64,000 nucleotides of DNA from Nonomuraea sp. NEAU-A123 (GCF_018603905.1 NZ_JAHFZZ010000004.1:372001-436000), one strand, 5' to 3'; counted from the stretch's first letter, positions 33,671 to 42,656 are shown. A program made the numbers and translations. Notes: generated by a model from the letters alone, not told the origin.

Positions 33671-34948
33671 CTATCCCAGCACCGTCTCCAGGTAGGCGTT
33701 GCCGAACAGCCGTCCGGGATCCAGCCGATCCCGCAGCGCCACGAAGTCCGCGAACCGCGGGTACACCTTCTCGAGGTAGGCCGCGTCCCGGGTGTGCAGC
33801 TTGCCCCAGTGCGGCCGCCCGTCCAGCCGCGTCATGATCTCCTCCACCCCGGCGAAGTACGCGGGGTTGGGCGTGGGCCGGTACATGTGACAGGCGATGT
33901 ACGCCGACTGACGGCCGTACGCCGTGGACAGCCAGGCGGTGCCGGGCGGTGTGACCCGCACCTCCACCGGGAACGTGATCCGCCACCCCATCCGCTCCAC
34001 CAGTTCCCGAGTCTCCCGCAGCGCCTGGCCGAGGTGCTCGCGCGGCACCGCGTACTCCATCTCCAGGAAGCGCACGTCGCGCCGGGAGGTGAAGATCTTG
34101 TACGACGCGTCCACGGCCTCCGACTCGCCGAGCGCGGCGGCGCTGACGCCGTTGATCCGCGGGATCAGCCCGGGAAATCGCGCCCCCACGGCGCAGGCGG
34201 CGCCGAACAGCGTGTTCTCCAGGAGCACGTTGTCCAGCCAGTACTTGACCGCGCCGGGTGGCCGGGCCGGGCCGGGATCGCGGTTGTTGGTCTTGACCAG
34301 GCACGCGTCGGTGTGGGGCAGCCAGAAGAAGTCGAGGTGCTCGTTCTCCGAGGTCAGGGAGTCCAGCGAGTCGAGGATGCCGCTGAGCGTCATCCTGCGC
34401 CGCCGGTTGCGCAGCAGGAAGGCGGGCTCCACCCGGAACGTCACCGAGGTCAGCACCCCGAGCGCGCCCAGCCCCACCCGGGCCGCGTCGAACAGGTCCT
34501 CCCCGGGGCCGGCCGTCACCACCGAGCCGTCCGCGAGCACCAGCTCCAGCGCCACGACCTGGTCGGCCAGGCCGCCGCTGTCGCGCCCCGTGCCGTGCGT
34601 GCCGGTCTGGATGGCGCCCGCGACCGTCTGCTCGGTGATGTCACCCATGTTGGCCAGCGCCAGCCCGCGCGCGGCGAGCAGTGAGTTCAGCACCCGTACC
34701 GGCGTGCCCGCGAGCACGGTGACGCGGTCGCCGGTGACGGACGTGACGCCGGTCAGCGCGGACGGGCGGAGCATGATGCCGTCGGTGAGGGCCACCCCGG
34801 TGAAGGAGTGGCCCGTGCCGATCATGCGCAGGCGCCGGCCGCCGGCGGCGGCGGCCCTGACGGCGCGTACGACGTCCTCGGTCGAGGCCGGGGTACGCAC
34901 CTCGGCGGGCGCGGCCGTCTGGTTGCGGGCCCAGTTCGTGAAGGCCAT
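33671..34948 (-). CDS. FAD-dependent sugar/aldonolactone oxidase (D-arabinono-1,4-lactone oxidase family)
   Basis: A 425-residue VAO/PCMH flavoprotein. The N-terminal FAD domain has IGTGHSFTGVALTDG, where the His is the likely covalent flavin attachment site, and GAIQTGTHGTGRDSGGLADQ. The C-terminal ALO domain ends with GRPHWGKLHTRDAAYLEKVY, the conserved HWGK substrate motif, and RLDPGRLFGNAYLE. Relatives oxidise L-gulonolactone, arabinonolactone or alditols with oxygen, releasing H2O2. It stands alone in its transcript and its product and substrate are not determined by context. Confidence 0.92.
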   Translation of the reverse strand: MAFTNWARNQTAAPAEVRTPASTEDVVRAVRAAAAGGRRLRMIGTGHSFTGVALTDGIMLRPSALTGVTSVTGDRVTVLAGTPVRVLNSLLAARGLALANMGDITEQTVAGAIQTGTHGTGRDSGGLADQVVALELVLADGSVVTAGPGEDLFDAARVGLGALGVLTSVTFRVEPAFLLRNRRRRMTLSGILDSLDSLTSENEHLDFFWLPHTDACLVKTNNRDPGPARPPGAVKYWLDNVLLENTLFGAACAVGARFPGLIPRINGVSAAALGESEAVDASYKIFTSRRDVRFLEMEYAVPREHLGQALRETRELVERMGWRITFPVEVRVTPPGTAWLSTAYGRQSAYIACHMYRPTPNPAYFAGVEEIMTRLDGRPHWGKLHTRDAAYLEKVYPRFADFVALRDRLDPGRLFGNAYLETVLG

Positions 34949-34994
34949 GGCCGCCCTTGCGCTAGAGCTTTGTTCCGTTAAACGTGAACGATAC

Positions 34995-35756
34995 TCAGTT
35001 CTCCCAGCCTTCAGGAAGCGGGAAGGCGTCGCCGGGCTGCAGGTTCTGCGACTTGATGACGTCGGAGACCTTCACCAGCGTGTAGCCGCGGCTCTGCAGC
35101 AGCTTGACGAGCGAGGGCATCACGTCGACGGTCTGCTTCACCCAGTCGTGCATGAGGATGATGCCGTCGCGCTTGGCCACGGCCAGCGTCTGCTTCTTGA
35201 TCTCCGCGGAGTTCTTGGTCGCCCAGTCGCGCGAGCCGGCGGTCCACAGGATCATCGGCATGCCGAACCCGGCCGCGATCTCCGAGGTCTGCACGTCCAG
35301 CATGCCGTACGGCGGGCGCAGCAGTTTGGGCTCGACGCCCGCGGCCTTCTTGACGGCGTCCTGGGTCTTCTGGATCTCGTTCTTGACGGCGTCCGGCTCG
35401 ATGGTGGTGAAGTTCGGGTGCGAGTAGCTGTGGTTGCCGAGCTCGTGGCCCTCCTTGGCCATGCGCTTGACGAAGGCGGGGCGGCTCTTCACGTACTGGC
35501 CTTCGAGGAAGAACGTCGCCTTGGCGTTGTACTTCTTCAGCGTGTCGAGGAGCGTTCCCGCGTACTTGCCCGGGCCGTCGTCGAAGGTCAGGGCGATGCA
35601 CTTGAGCTGCGCGCAGTCCACTGCCGTCGCCTTGGCCTGGGCGACGGGAGCGGAGCGGGCGGGCGCTTTCGGGGTGGGGGCGGCGGATGCCGCTGTTGGT
35701 GTCAGAGTGACGACAACAGCCGCGATAGCAAGAAGTGAAGTGATTTGTCGGGACAT
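34995..35756 (-). CDS. Secreted polysaccharide deacetylase (NodB domain)
   Basis: A 253-residue exported protein. The signal peptide is about 1-26 (LLAIAAVVVTLTPTAASAA). The NodB domain begins at about 52 with motif 1 ALTFDDGP, motif 2 HELGNHSYSHPNF (metal-binding H-S-x-S-H), motif 3 RPPYGML, motif 4 TAGSRDWATK and motif 5 IILMHDW. All catalytic residues of a metal-dependent N-deacetylase are present. It probably removes acetyl groups from peptidoglycan or chitin-like polymers outside the cell. Confidence 0.93.
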   Translation of the reverse strand: MSRQITSLLAIAAVVVTLTPTAASAAPTPKAPARSAPVAQAKATAVDCAQLKCIALTFDDGPGKYAGTLLDTLKKYNAKATFFLEGQYVKSRPAFVKRMAKEGHELGNHSYSHPNFTTIEPDAVKNEIQKTQDAVKKAAGVEPKLLRPPYGMLDVQTSEIAAGFGMPMILWTAGSRDWATKNSAEIKKQTLAVAKRDGIILMHDWVKQTVDVMPSLVKLLQSRGYTLVKVSDVIKSQNLQPGDAFPLPEGWEN

Positions 35757-35810
35757 GCCAAAGCTTTCGTGTGTGAAGGGTGTTGCGAGGGTTGTCCCGA
35801 CGGTAGCGGA

Positions 35811-37013
35811 TCAGTTCCCGGCCGGTGAAGGTGCCTCGGGAAGTCTCAGCAAACCCGAACCTCCTATGCCCACGACGACCGCGACCGCCGCGGCGGCGAG
35901 CGTGAAGCCGTACGCGTTGGACGCCCCGAACGTCTCCGTGAGCCGCCCGCCGGCCCAGGCTCCGATCGCCACCCCGAACCCGATCGAGGTGGAGATCCAC
36001 GCCAGCCCCTCGGTGAGCACCGCGGACGGCACGAGCCGCTCGGTGAGCGAGAAGCCGGTGATGAGCGTCGGCGAGATCGACAGCCCGGCCAGGAAGAGGC
36101 CGAAGGCCATGAACCGCGCGTCGCCGATGAACATGATCGGCAGCAGTCCCACCACGAGCAGTCCGAGCGCCCGCACGAACCGGCGGCGCAGCGAGAGCCG
36201 CCAGTGCCGCGAGCCGAACCAGAGCCCCGACACCATCGACCCGCTCGCGATGGCGGCCAGCAGGAACCCGGCGGCGCCCTTGACCCCGTGCTCCTCGGCG
36301 AAGGCCACCGTGATCAGGTCGATCGACCCGAACACCGCCCCCAGCGCCAGGTAGACACAGGACAGCAGGGCGATCCCCGGGATCAGGATGGCCATCCCGC
36401 CGCCGCTCTCACCCGCCCGCACCGGCGGCTGGGTGCGCCGCTGCGCCGCGAGCGCGAGGGATCCGCCGAGCATGCAGACCAGCGCCACGAGCAGCCCCGT
36501 GTACGGGTTGACCGCGGTGGCCAGCACGGTGACCAGCGCCGGCCCGGCAACGAAGATCATTTCATCGGCGACGGACTCGAACGCGAACGCCGTGTGCAGC
36601 TTGGCCGAGCCGGCGTGCAGGGTCGACCAGCGTGCCCGCACCATCCCGCCCAGGGACAGGGAGGTCGCGCCGACCGACAGCCCGGCGGCGTACAGGGTCC
36701 ACTCGGGCAGCCCGAAACCGGCGGACAGCATGAGCGCGGCCAGCGAGAGCCCGTTCACGATCGAGAAGGGCACGATCACCCGGGCCTGCCCGAACCTGTC
36801 GACCAGCCGCGCGGTCAAGGGGCCGGCCACCGCGAAGGAGACGTTGGTGGTGGCCGCGACGGCGCCCGCGGTCGCGTAGGACTCGGTGAGGCCGGAGATG
36901 AGCAGGACGATGCCGATGCCGAGCATGGACATCGGCATCCGGCCGATGAAGCCGGCCAGCACGAATCCTTTGACGCCGGGCCCGTTGAACAACCCCCGGT
37001 AAGGCCCGACCAC
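35811..37013 (-). CDS. MFS transporter
   Basis: A 400-residue permease with 12 predicted membrane segments. The loop 2-3 motif is TARLVDRFGQARVIVPF. Other segments include LYAAGLSVGATSLSLGGMV and GLFLAGLSISPTLITGFSLT. It resembles drug-efflux-type MFS proteins of actinomycetes; the substrate is unknown. GTG 37013 is preferred because GGGAGGGG lies 7 bases upstream; a long open extension further 5' has no homology and overlaps the divergent gene. The start is 94 bases from the divergent transglycosylase start. Confidence 0.88.
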   Translation of the reverse strand: MVGPYRGLFNGPGVKGFVLAGFIGRMPMSMLGIGIVLLISGLTESYATAGAVAATTNVSFAVAGPLTARLVDRFGQARVIVPFSIVNGLSLAALMLSAGFGLPEWTLYAAGLSVGATSLSLGGMVRARWSTLHAGSAKLHTAFAFESVADEMIFVAGPALVTVLATAVNPYTGLLVALVCMLGGSLALAAQRRTQPPVRAGESGGGMAILIPGIALLSCVYLALGAVFGSIDLITVAFAEEHGVKGAAGFLLAAIASGSMVSGLWFGSRHWRLSLRRRFVRALGLLVVGLLPIMFIGDARFMAFGLFLAGLSISPTLITGFSLTERLVPSAVLTEGLAWISTSIGFGVAIGAWAGGRLTETFGASNAYGFTLAAAAVAVVVGIGGSGLLRLPEAPSPAGN

Positions 37014-37093
37014 GTCCGTTCCCCTCCCTAAGTGCGTCCCAACCTTTACGCACGCGCTGACCGGACAGCAAGTGATTTTTCCGGCAACTCGGC

Positions 37094-37099
37094 TAACGT
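37094..37099 (+). promoter_or_regulatory. TANNNT -10 box of the transglycosylase gene (leaderless)
   Basis: TAACGT lies 7 bases before GTG 37107, which supports that start. Confidence 0.5.
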
Positions 37100-37106
37100 G
37101 TGCCGG

Positions 37107-38291
37107 GTGTCCGGTCTTCCCTCCTTCCGTGCCGTTCTGATGGTGATTGCCGCGGTCGTGGCCGTCTCGGTCGTGGCCGTGGGAGTGGCACTGTCCACGC
37201 GGGACGACCTTTTCGCCAGTACGGCCGACCAGCAGCCGGTACGGAAGGCGCAGAAACCAGCCCAGAAGACGCTGCAGCAGACCGCCGGTCTGGACAAGAT
37301 CGTGCCCACGGCCGAGCCGGTGAAGGACTTCGGCGAGGGCGGACCCAGCGTCACCCCGACCCCGCCCCGCGTCCTCGCGATCGCCCGCGCCGAGGTGCCC
37401 AAGCCCACCCGCTTCGCCCTGTCGAAGCTCAAGCACGTGCAGAAGGTGGCCGTCGTCGACGCGGGCTCCGTCAAGGTGTCCGGCACCGGCCTGAACCTGC
37501 TCGCCGTCGACCCGGCCGACTTCCGCTCCTGGACGCCCAAGGCCGTCGCCGACCAGCCCGCCGTGTGGAGCGCGCTGTCCAGGGGCGAGTTGGTCGCCGA
37601 CACCTCGACGGTACGCAGGCTCGGCATGATCCTGGGCGCCGAGTACCAGGTGGACGGCGGCCCCCGGCTGCGCGTCGCGGCCTCGGCCACGCTCGGCCTG
37701 ACGGGGATCGACGGCCTGGTGGGCGCCGACATGGGCAAGGCGCTCGGCCTGGCGCCGGGCGTCGCGGTGCTGCTGCACGGCAAGTCCGCCATCAGCGAGC
37801 CGGGCGTACGCAAGCTGCTCGGCAAGGGCGCCCAGGTCGTGACGCTGGGCGCGCGCCCCAAGGCGCAGCCGAAGCAGACCGCCAAGCCGCAGCAGCAGGT
37901 CAACGTCGGGCGGCCGAGCAGCTACCTCGACCTCTACAAAGCCTCGGCCACCCACTGCCCCGGCCTGTCCTGGACGGTGCTGGCGGCGATCGGCCAGGTG
38001 GAGAGCAGCCATGGCCGCAACAACGGCCCGTCGAGCGCGGGCGCGCTCGGCCCGATGCAGTTCATGCCCGCCACCTGGAAGCACTACGGGGTGGACGGCG
38101 ACGGCGACGGCAAGGCCGACATCTGGAGCCCGTACGACGCGGTGCCCGCGGCGGCCAAGTACCTGTGCGCCAACGGCGCCGGCCAGGGCGGCCAGAAGCT
38201 ACGCAAGTCGATCTGGTTCTACAACCACTCGTGGGACTACGTGAACAAGGTGATGGGCATCGCCGAGGCGTACGCCCGCGCCTACACCTGA
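37107..38291 (+). CDS. Secreted lytic transglycosylase-like protein (SLT domain)
   Basis: A 394-residue protein with an N-terminal membrane anchor or signal (VLMVIAAVVAVSVVAVGVAL). A middle part of about 180 residues (VAVVDAGSVKVSGTGLNLLA, MGKALGLAPGVAVLLHG) resembles no domain I can name. The C-terminal 110 residues are an SLT/transglycosylase fold: WTVLAAIGQVESSHGRNNG with the catalytic Glu, then GALGPMQFMPATWKHYGVDG, YDAVPAAAKYLCANG and YNHSWDYVNKVMGIA. It should cleave peptidoglycan during growth or division. It overlaps the convergent ferrochelatase gene by 10 bases. Confidence 0.9.
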   Translation: MSGLPSFRAVLMVIAAVVAVSVVAVGVALSTRDDLFASTADQQPVRKAQKPAQKTLQQTAGLDKIVPTAEPVKDFGEGGPSVTPTPPRVLAIARAEVPKPTRFALSKLKHVQKVAVVDAGSVKVSGTGLNLLAVDPADFRSWTPKAVADQPAVWSALSRGELVADTSTVRRLGMILGAEYQVDGGPRLRVAASATLGLTGIDGLVGADMGKALGLAPGVAVLLHGKSAISEPGVRKLLGKGAQVVTLGARPKAQPKQTAKPQQQVNVGRPSSYLDLYKASATHCPGLSWTVLAAIGQVESSHGRNNGPSSAGALGPMQFMPATWKHYGVDGDGDGKADIWSPYDAVPAAAKYLCANGAGQGGQKLRKSIWFYNHSWDYVNKVMGIAEAYARAYT

Positions 38292-39229
38292 CGCCGCCGG
38301 GGCGGCGGGCAGCAGGTGAGCGCGCAGGGCTGCGGCTCGGGCTCGTCCATCAGCTCGCGGACCATGCGGACGAAGGCCGGATGGACGCCCGCCGTCGCGG
38401 CCCGCTCCATGGGCAGGCCCAGCTCAGTGGCGACCTGCCTGGCCTCGGTGTCGAGGTCGTAGACGACCTCCATGTGGTCGGAGACGAACCCGATCGGCAC
38501 CAGCACGACCGACCGGGCGTCGGTCTTGCGCAGGTGGTCGCAGACGTCGGGCTCCAGCCACGGCACCTCGGGCGGCCCGCTGCGCGACTGCCACACCAGG
38601 TCCCACGGCTGGGTGCGGCCCAGCGCCGCGTTGACCAGCTCGGCGCTCCTGCGCAACTGCGCCTCGTAGAGGCCGCCGTACGGCCCCGCGGTGCGCGCCA
38701 TCGAGACCGGGACGCTGTGCGCGGTGAACACCAGCCGGGCGTCGTCGCGGCCGAGCCGGTCGAGCGCCTGCCGGACGTGGTCGGCCATCGCGGCCACGAA
38801 CCCCGGATGCTCCCCGAAGTGCCGCATCTTGACCAGCTCGGGACCGCCCTTGACGGAGATCCTGGCGATGTCCTCGTAGTACTGGCGGCAACTGGAGTAG
38901 CCGGCGAAGGCCGAGGTGGCGAACACCGCCGCCTTGCGGACCCCGTCGTCCTTCATCCGCAGGACGGTCTCCTCGCCGAACGGGTGCCAGTTGCGGTTGC
39001 CCCAGTAGACGGGCACACCGACCACGGGACGCAGCGCCTCGATGAGCTCGCGGTTCTGGCCGTTGATCGGGCTGACCCCGCCGAACCCCTGGTAGTGCTC
39101 GGCCACCTGCAGCAACCGCTCACGCGGCACCCCCCGGCCGCGCACCACATTCTCCAGGAACGGCAGCACGTCATCAGGCCCCTCGGGCCCCCCGAACGAC
39201 AGCACCAGCAGAGCGTCGTAAGTCCCCAC
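38282..39229 (-). CDS. hemH: Ferrochelatase (coproporphyrin ferrochelatase type)
   Basis: A 315-residue enzyme that inserts iron into the porphyrin; in Actinobacteria the substrate is coproporphyrin III. It opens with ALLVLSFGGPEGPDDVLPFL and has YWGNRNWHPF, AVFATSAFAGYSSCRQYYED, the catalytic VFTAHSVPVSMA and VLVPIGFVSDHMEVVYDLD, with the active-site His in SDHMEV. A CALTCC cluster at the C-terminus plus the internal Cys near 133 may bind the [2Fe-2S] centre known from some actinobacterial enzymes. GTG 39229 is chosen because TAGGGT lies 7 bases upstream; the in-frame extension through tandem repeats is not counted as protein. Confidence 0.93.
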   Translation of the reverse strand: MGTYDALLVLSFGGPEGPDDVLPFLENVVRGRGVPRERLLQVAEHYQGFGGVSPINGQNRELIEALRPVVGVPVYWGNRNWHPFGEETVLRMKDDGVRKAAVFATSAFAGYSSCRQYYEDIARISVKGGPELVKMRHFGEHPGFVAAMADHVRQALDRLGRDDARLVFTAHSVPVSMARTAGPYGGLYEAQLRRSAELVNAALGRTQPWDLVWQSRSGPPEVPWLEPDVCDHLRKTDARSVVLVPIGFVSDHMEVVYDLDTEARQVATELGLPMERAATAGVHPAFVRMVRELMDEPEPQPCALTCCPPPRRRQV

Positions 39230-39236
39230 GTGACCA

Positions 39237-39242
39237 ACCCTA
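39237..39242 (-). promoter_or_regulatory. TANNNT -10 box of hemH (leaderless)
   Basis: On the minus strand TAGGGT lies 7 bases before GTG 39229. Confidence 0.5.
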
Positions 39243-39273
39243 TTCCCGCGTGCGGGTGCCGGCGTCTGCGGCC

Positions 39274-39372
39274 CCGGCGAGGGAGCGCCGTCGTCTGGAG
39301 GAGGAGCCGGCGAGGGAGTGCCGTCGTCTGGAGGAGGAGCCGGCGAGGGAGTGCCGTCGTCTGGAGGAGGAG
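39274..39372. repeat. 33-bp tandem repeat, three copies
   Basis: Three head-to-tail copies at 39274-39306, 39307-39339 and 39340-39372 share CCGGCGAGGGAG and GCCGTCGTCTGGAGGAGGAG with one or two differences. It lies between the divergent hemH and peptidase genes. Confidence 0.9.
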
Positions 39373-39380
39373 CGCCGGGA

Positions 39381-39626
39381 GCGTAGCGACCAGAGCGACG
39401 GGGGAAGACGGCGGCGTTTGGCGACCGAGCCCGCCTCACGGAGTGAGGCAAATAGGCACGGAGCGTAGCGACCAGAGCGACGGGGGAAGGCGGCGGCGTT
39501 TGGCGACCGAGCCCGCCTCACGGAGTGAGGCAAATAGGCACGGAGCGTAGCGACCAGAGCGACGGGGGAAGGCGGCGGCATTGGGCGACCGAGCCAGCCT
39601 CACGGAGTGAGGCAATAAGCAGGTAG
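39381..39626. repeat. 82-bp tandem repeat with internal palindrome, three copies
   Basis: Copies start at 39381, 39463 and 39545. Each begins GCGTAGCGACCAGAGCGACG and contains the palindrome GCCTCAC-GGA-GTGAGGC; the third copy diverges at its end. With the 33-bp block this fills nearly all of the 407 bases between hemH and the peptidase gene. No coding role is apparent. Confidence 0.9.
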
Positions 39627-39629
39627 GTT
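39624..39629 (+). promoter_or_regulatory. TANNNT -10 box of the S9 peptidase gene (leaderless)
   Basis: TAGGTT lies 7 bases before GTG 39637, at the edge of the last repeat copy. Confidence 0.5.
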
Positions 39630-39636
39630 CGATGGA

Positions 39637-41613
39637 GTGAGCGCATTCGACGATATTCGTGATTACGTTGCCATCCCCCGGGTTCTCTCGCTGAAGCTCT
39701 CGCCCGACGGTTCCCGGTTGATCTCCGCGGTCCAGTCCCTCAACCCCGACGGCAAGTCGTACGGCACCGCGCTCTGGGCGATCCCAGTCGACGGCGAGCC
39801 GTACCGGCTGACCCGCTCGGCCAAGGGTGAGAGCGCGGCGGAGTTCACCGACGCGGGCGACGTGTTGTTCACCTCGGCCCGTCCCGACCCGACCGTCAAG
39901 GACGCCACCGACGAGGTGCCCGCGCTGTGGCTGCTGCCCCGCTCAGGCGGCGAGGCCCGGCAGGTGGCCGCCCGTCCCGGTGGCATCGGCGCCTTCCGTA
40001 CGGTCGGCGATGTGGTGGTGTTCGCCTCCGACGTGCTCACCGGGGAGGAGGCGGCCGAGGAGGAGCGCCGCAAGGCGCGCAAGGACGCCGGCATCAGCGC
40101 GATCCTGCACGAGAGCTACCCGGTCCGCTATTGGGACCACGACCTCGGCCCGGGCCGTACCCGGCTGTTCGCCGCGAAGCTCGGCGGCGACCGGCTGGAG
40201 GACGTGCGCGACCTGACCCCCGACCCGGGCGAGGCGCTGCGCGACGTCACCTTCGCGCTCACACCTGACGGCGCCACCGTGGTCGCGACCTGGCGTACCT
40301 TCCTGCCGGGCGGCGAGCTGCGGGTCGACCTGGTCGCCATCGACGTGGCCACCGGCGAGCGGCGCACGCTCTTCACCGACGAGGGCCACGACTTCGGCGG
40401 CCCGCTGGCGATCTCGCCCGACGGCACCCGCGTCGCCTGCGTCCGTGAGCGCCTGGGCGGCATCGACGTCCCCGTCCGCAACGAGCTGTGGATCGGCGAC
40501 CTGGCCACCGGCGAGGCCCGCGGTTACGCGCCCGACCTGTTCCCGATGGACGTCGAGTGGGCGCCCGACTCGTCGGCCGTCTACCTCGTGGCCGACCACC
40601 AGGGCCGCCGCCCGATCTTCCGCGTGCCGCTGGACGGGGAGGTCGCCCGGCTGACCCAGGACGACGCCGCCTATCTCGGGCTCAACCCCTCAGCCGACGG
40701 CCGGTTCGTCTACGCGCTGCACAGCGCCGTCGACCGCGCCCCCGGCCCGGCCAGGATCGACACCGCCACCGGCGAGATCACCGACCTGCCCTCGCCCGCC
40801 CCGCGCCCCGAGGTGCCCGGCACGCTGACCGAGATCTCCGCGACCGCCGACGACGGCACCACGATCCGCGGCTGGCTCGTACTGCCCGAGGGCGCCTCGG
40901 CCGCCAACCCGGCGCCGTTCCTGCTCTGGATCCACGGCGGCCCCGTCGCCTCGTGGAACGACTGGCAGTGGCGCTGGCAGTCCTGGATCATGGCCCAGCA
41001 CGGCTACGCCGTTCTGCTGCCCGACCCGTGCCTGTCCACCGGCTATGGTCAGGAGATGATCGACCGAGGCTGGGGCGACTGGGGCCCGCGCACGCTCGCC
41101 GATCTCGACGCGATCGTGGACGTGGCCGTGGCCAGGGACGACATCGACGGCGAGCGGATCGGCGCGATGGGCGGCTCCTACGGCGGCTACATGGCCAACT
41201 GGATCGCCGGCCACAGCGACCGCTACAAGGCCCTCGTCACCCACGCCGCCCTGTGGAACCTCGACCAGTTCGCCGGCACCACCGACGCGGCCATGTACTG
41301 GCAGCGCGAGTTCGGCGAGCCCGGCTCCGAGCGCTACACCAAGCTCTCCCCGCACCACGGGCTCGGCGACATCACCACCCCGATGCTCGTCATCCACGGC
41401 GACAAGGACTACCGGGTGCCGATCGGCGAGGCACTGCGTCTCTGGTGGGACCTGCAGCGCAGCGACGTCGAGTCGAAGTTCCTGTACTTCCCCGACGAGA
41501 ACCACTGGATACTCAAGCCCGGCAACGCCGTCGCCTGGTACGAGACCGTGCTGGCCTTCCTCGCCCAGCACGTGCTCGGCCAGGAGTGGAAGCGCCCGGA
41601 CTCGGTGGCGTGA
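39637..41613 (+). CDS. S9 family (prolyl-oligopeptidase/dipeptidyl-peptidase) peptidase
   Basis: A 658-residue cytoplasmic serine peptidase. Residues about 1-390 are a WD40/TolB-like beta-propeller (LSLKLSPDGSRLISAVQSLN, LFPMDVEWAPDSSAVYLVAD). Residues about 400-655 are the hydrolase domain: nucleophile GGSYGGYMANW (Ser near 514), the Asp in MLVIHGDKDYRVP and the His in PDENHWI. ILLWIHGGP-type oxyanion sequence is present as FLLWIHGGPVASW. It degrades oligopeptides. The start is GTG 39637 and the TGATG overlap couples it to the phosphatase gene. Confidence 0.93.
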   Translation: MSAFDDIRDYVAIPRVLSLKLSPDGSRLISAVQSLNPDGKSYGTALWAIPVDGEPYRLTRSAKGESAAEFTDAGDVLFTSARPDPTVKDATDEVPALWLLPRSGGEARQVAARPGGIGAFRTVGDVVVFASDVLTGEEAAEEERRKARKDAGISAILHESYPVRYWDHDLGPGRTRLFAAKLGGDRLEDVRDLTPDPGEALRDVTFALTPDGATVVATWRTFLPGGELRVDLVAIDVATGERRTLFTDEGHDFGGPLAISPDGTRVACVRERLGGIDVPVRNELWIGDLATGEARGYAPDLFPMDVEWAPDSSAVYLVADHQGRRPIFRVPLDGEVARLTQDDAAYLGLNPSADGRFVYALHSAVDRAPGPARIDTATGEITDLPSPAPRPEVPGTLTEISATADDGTTIRGWLVLPEGASAANPAPFLLWIHGGPVASWNDWQWRWQSWIMAQHGYAVLLPDPCLSTGYGQEMIDRGWGDWGPRTLADLDAIVDVAVARDDIDGERIGAMGGSYGGYMANWIAGHSDRYKALVTHAALWNLDQFAGTTDAAMYWQREFGEPGSERYTKLSPHHGLGDITTPMLVIHGDKDYRVPIGEALRLWWDLQRSDVESKFLYFPDENHWILKPGNAVAWYETVLAFLAQHVLGQEWKRPDSVA

Positions 41614-42410
41614 TGAACGATCCACAGGCGCTGCTCGAACTGGCCGAGGACATCGCCCGCGAGGCGGGCGACATGCTGCTCGCCAAGCGGCCCACGATGT
41701 CGGAGGTCGTCGAGACCAAGTCCAGCCCCACCGACGTGGTCACCGCCCTGGACACGGCCTCGGAGCGGCTCATCCGCGCCCGCGTGCTGGAGGCCAGGCC
41801 CGGTGACAGCGTGCTGGGGGAGGAGGGCGGCGAGGCGGCCGGCGACTCCGGCGTGCGCTGGATCGTCGACCCGATCGACGGCACGGTCAACTTCCTGTAC
41901 GGCCTGCCCGAGTGGGCGGTGTCGATCGCCGTCGAGGTGGACGGCGAGATCGTCGCGGGCGTGGTGAACGTGGTGCCGCGCGGCGAGGTGTTCACCGCCT
42001 CGCTCGGTGGCGGCGCCTGGCTCGGCGGCGAGCGGCTGCGCTGCAACACCGGCGTGCCGCTGTCGCAGGCGCTGGTCGCGACCGGCTTCGGTTACCTGCG
42101 CGAACGCCGGGCCGTGCAGGCCCAGGTGCTGGCGTCGGTGCTGCCGCGGGTACGCGACATCAGGCGGGGCGGCTCGTGCGCCGTCGACCTCTGTTCGGTG
42201 GCCTCGGGCCGGGTGGACGCCTACTACGAGCGGGGCACCAACTACTGGGACTTCGCCGCGGCCGGGCTGGTCGCGACCGAGGCGGGGGCCAGGATCGGCG
42301 GGCTGAACGGCAGGCCGTACGGCAACGACTTCGTGCTCTGCGCGGCGCAGGGGCTGTTCGAGGAGCTGCACGACCTGCTCGTACCGCTGGATCCGCAACG
42401 CGACGCCTGA
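41613..42410 (+). CDS. Inositol monophosphatase family protein
   Basis: A 265-residue Mg2+-dependent phosphatase. Metal-binding motifs are GEEGG (about 70-74), WIVDPIDGTVNFLYG (about 85-99) and YWDFAAAGLVATEAGARIGG (about 211-230). The family hydrolyses inositol-1-phosphate or related sugar phosphates and contributes to phosphatidylinositol or sugar metabolism in actinomycetes. The ATG overlaps the peptidase stop by one base, so the genes are cotranscribed; a strong terminator follows. Confidence 0.93.
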   Translation: MNDPQALLELAEDIAREAGDMLLAKRPTMSEVVETKSSPTDVVTALDTASERLIRARVLEARPGDSVLGEEGGEAAGDSGVRWIVDPIDGTVNFLYGLPEWAVSIAVEVDGEIVAGVVNVVPRGEVFTASLGGGAWLGGERLRCNTGVPLSQALVATGFGYLRERRAVQAQVLASVLPRVRDIRRGGSCAVDLCSVASGRVDAYYERGTNYWDFAAAGLVATEAGARIGGLNGRPYGNDFVLCAAQGLFEELHDLLVPLDPQRDA

Positions 42411-42437
42411 CGCCGTGAGGTGACGTGACAGCGCGAA

Positions 42438-42472
42438 AACGGCCGGAGCCCCTCTCCAGGGCTCCGGCCGTT
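42438..42472. terminator. Bidirectional terminator
   Basis: A perfect 14-bp stem, AACGGCCGGAGCCC with GGGCTCCGGCCGTT, and a 7-base loop lie between the convergent phosphatase and small-protein genes. AAAA precedes and TT follows, so it can serve both strands. Confidence 0.9.
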
Positions 42473-42491
42473 CCGTCACGCGAGACACCGA

Positions 42492-42656
42492 TCAATGAGG
42501 CAACGGGACACCATTGTCATCCGCCAGGCGGCGCAGGTCCTCGATCTCGGCGGTGAGGGTGTCGGCGAGGTAGTCGTCCCCGGCGCACCGGGCCTCCCGA
42601 AGGCCCTTGTAAGCCTGGTCGAGGCGGCTTTCGATCGTGGTCGTGAACTCGCCCAT
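42492..42656 (-). CDS. Small conserved charged protein (54 aa)
   Basis: A 54-residue protein: MGEFTTTIESRLDQAYKGLR, then DDYLADTLTAEIEDLRRLAD and a short tail. It is predicted to be helical, perhaps a coiled coil. I know it only as a type of actinobacterial hypothetical protein. ATG 42656 follows AGGTGAG directly; the upstream extension is not convincing. It is convergent with the phosphatase and divergent from the two-component genes. Confidence 0.65.
   Translation of the reverse strand: MGEFTTTIESRLDQAYKGLREARCAGDDYLADTLTAEIEDLRRLADDNGVPLPH

Noticed and set aside
37014..38084. Long 5' extension of the MFS gene
   Set aside because: It is antisense to the transglycosylase gene; GTG 37013 has a strong ribosome site and the MFS fold starts there.
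39230..39451. N-terminal extension of ferrochelatase through the tandem repeats
   Set aside because: The repeats happen to keep frame and encode PPPDDGTPSP units, but ferrochelatases start at the GTG 39229 position, which has its own -10 box.
39274..39626. CRISPR array
   Set aside because: Units are directly adjacent without unique spacers and no cas genes are near.
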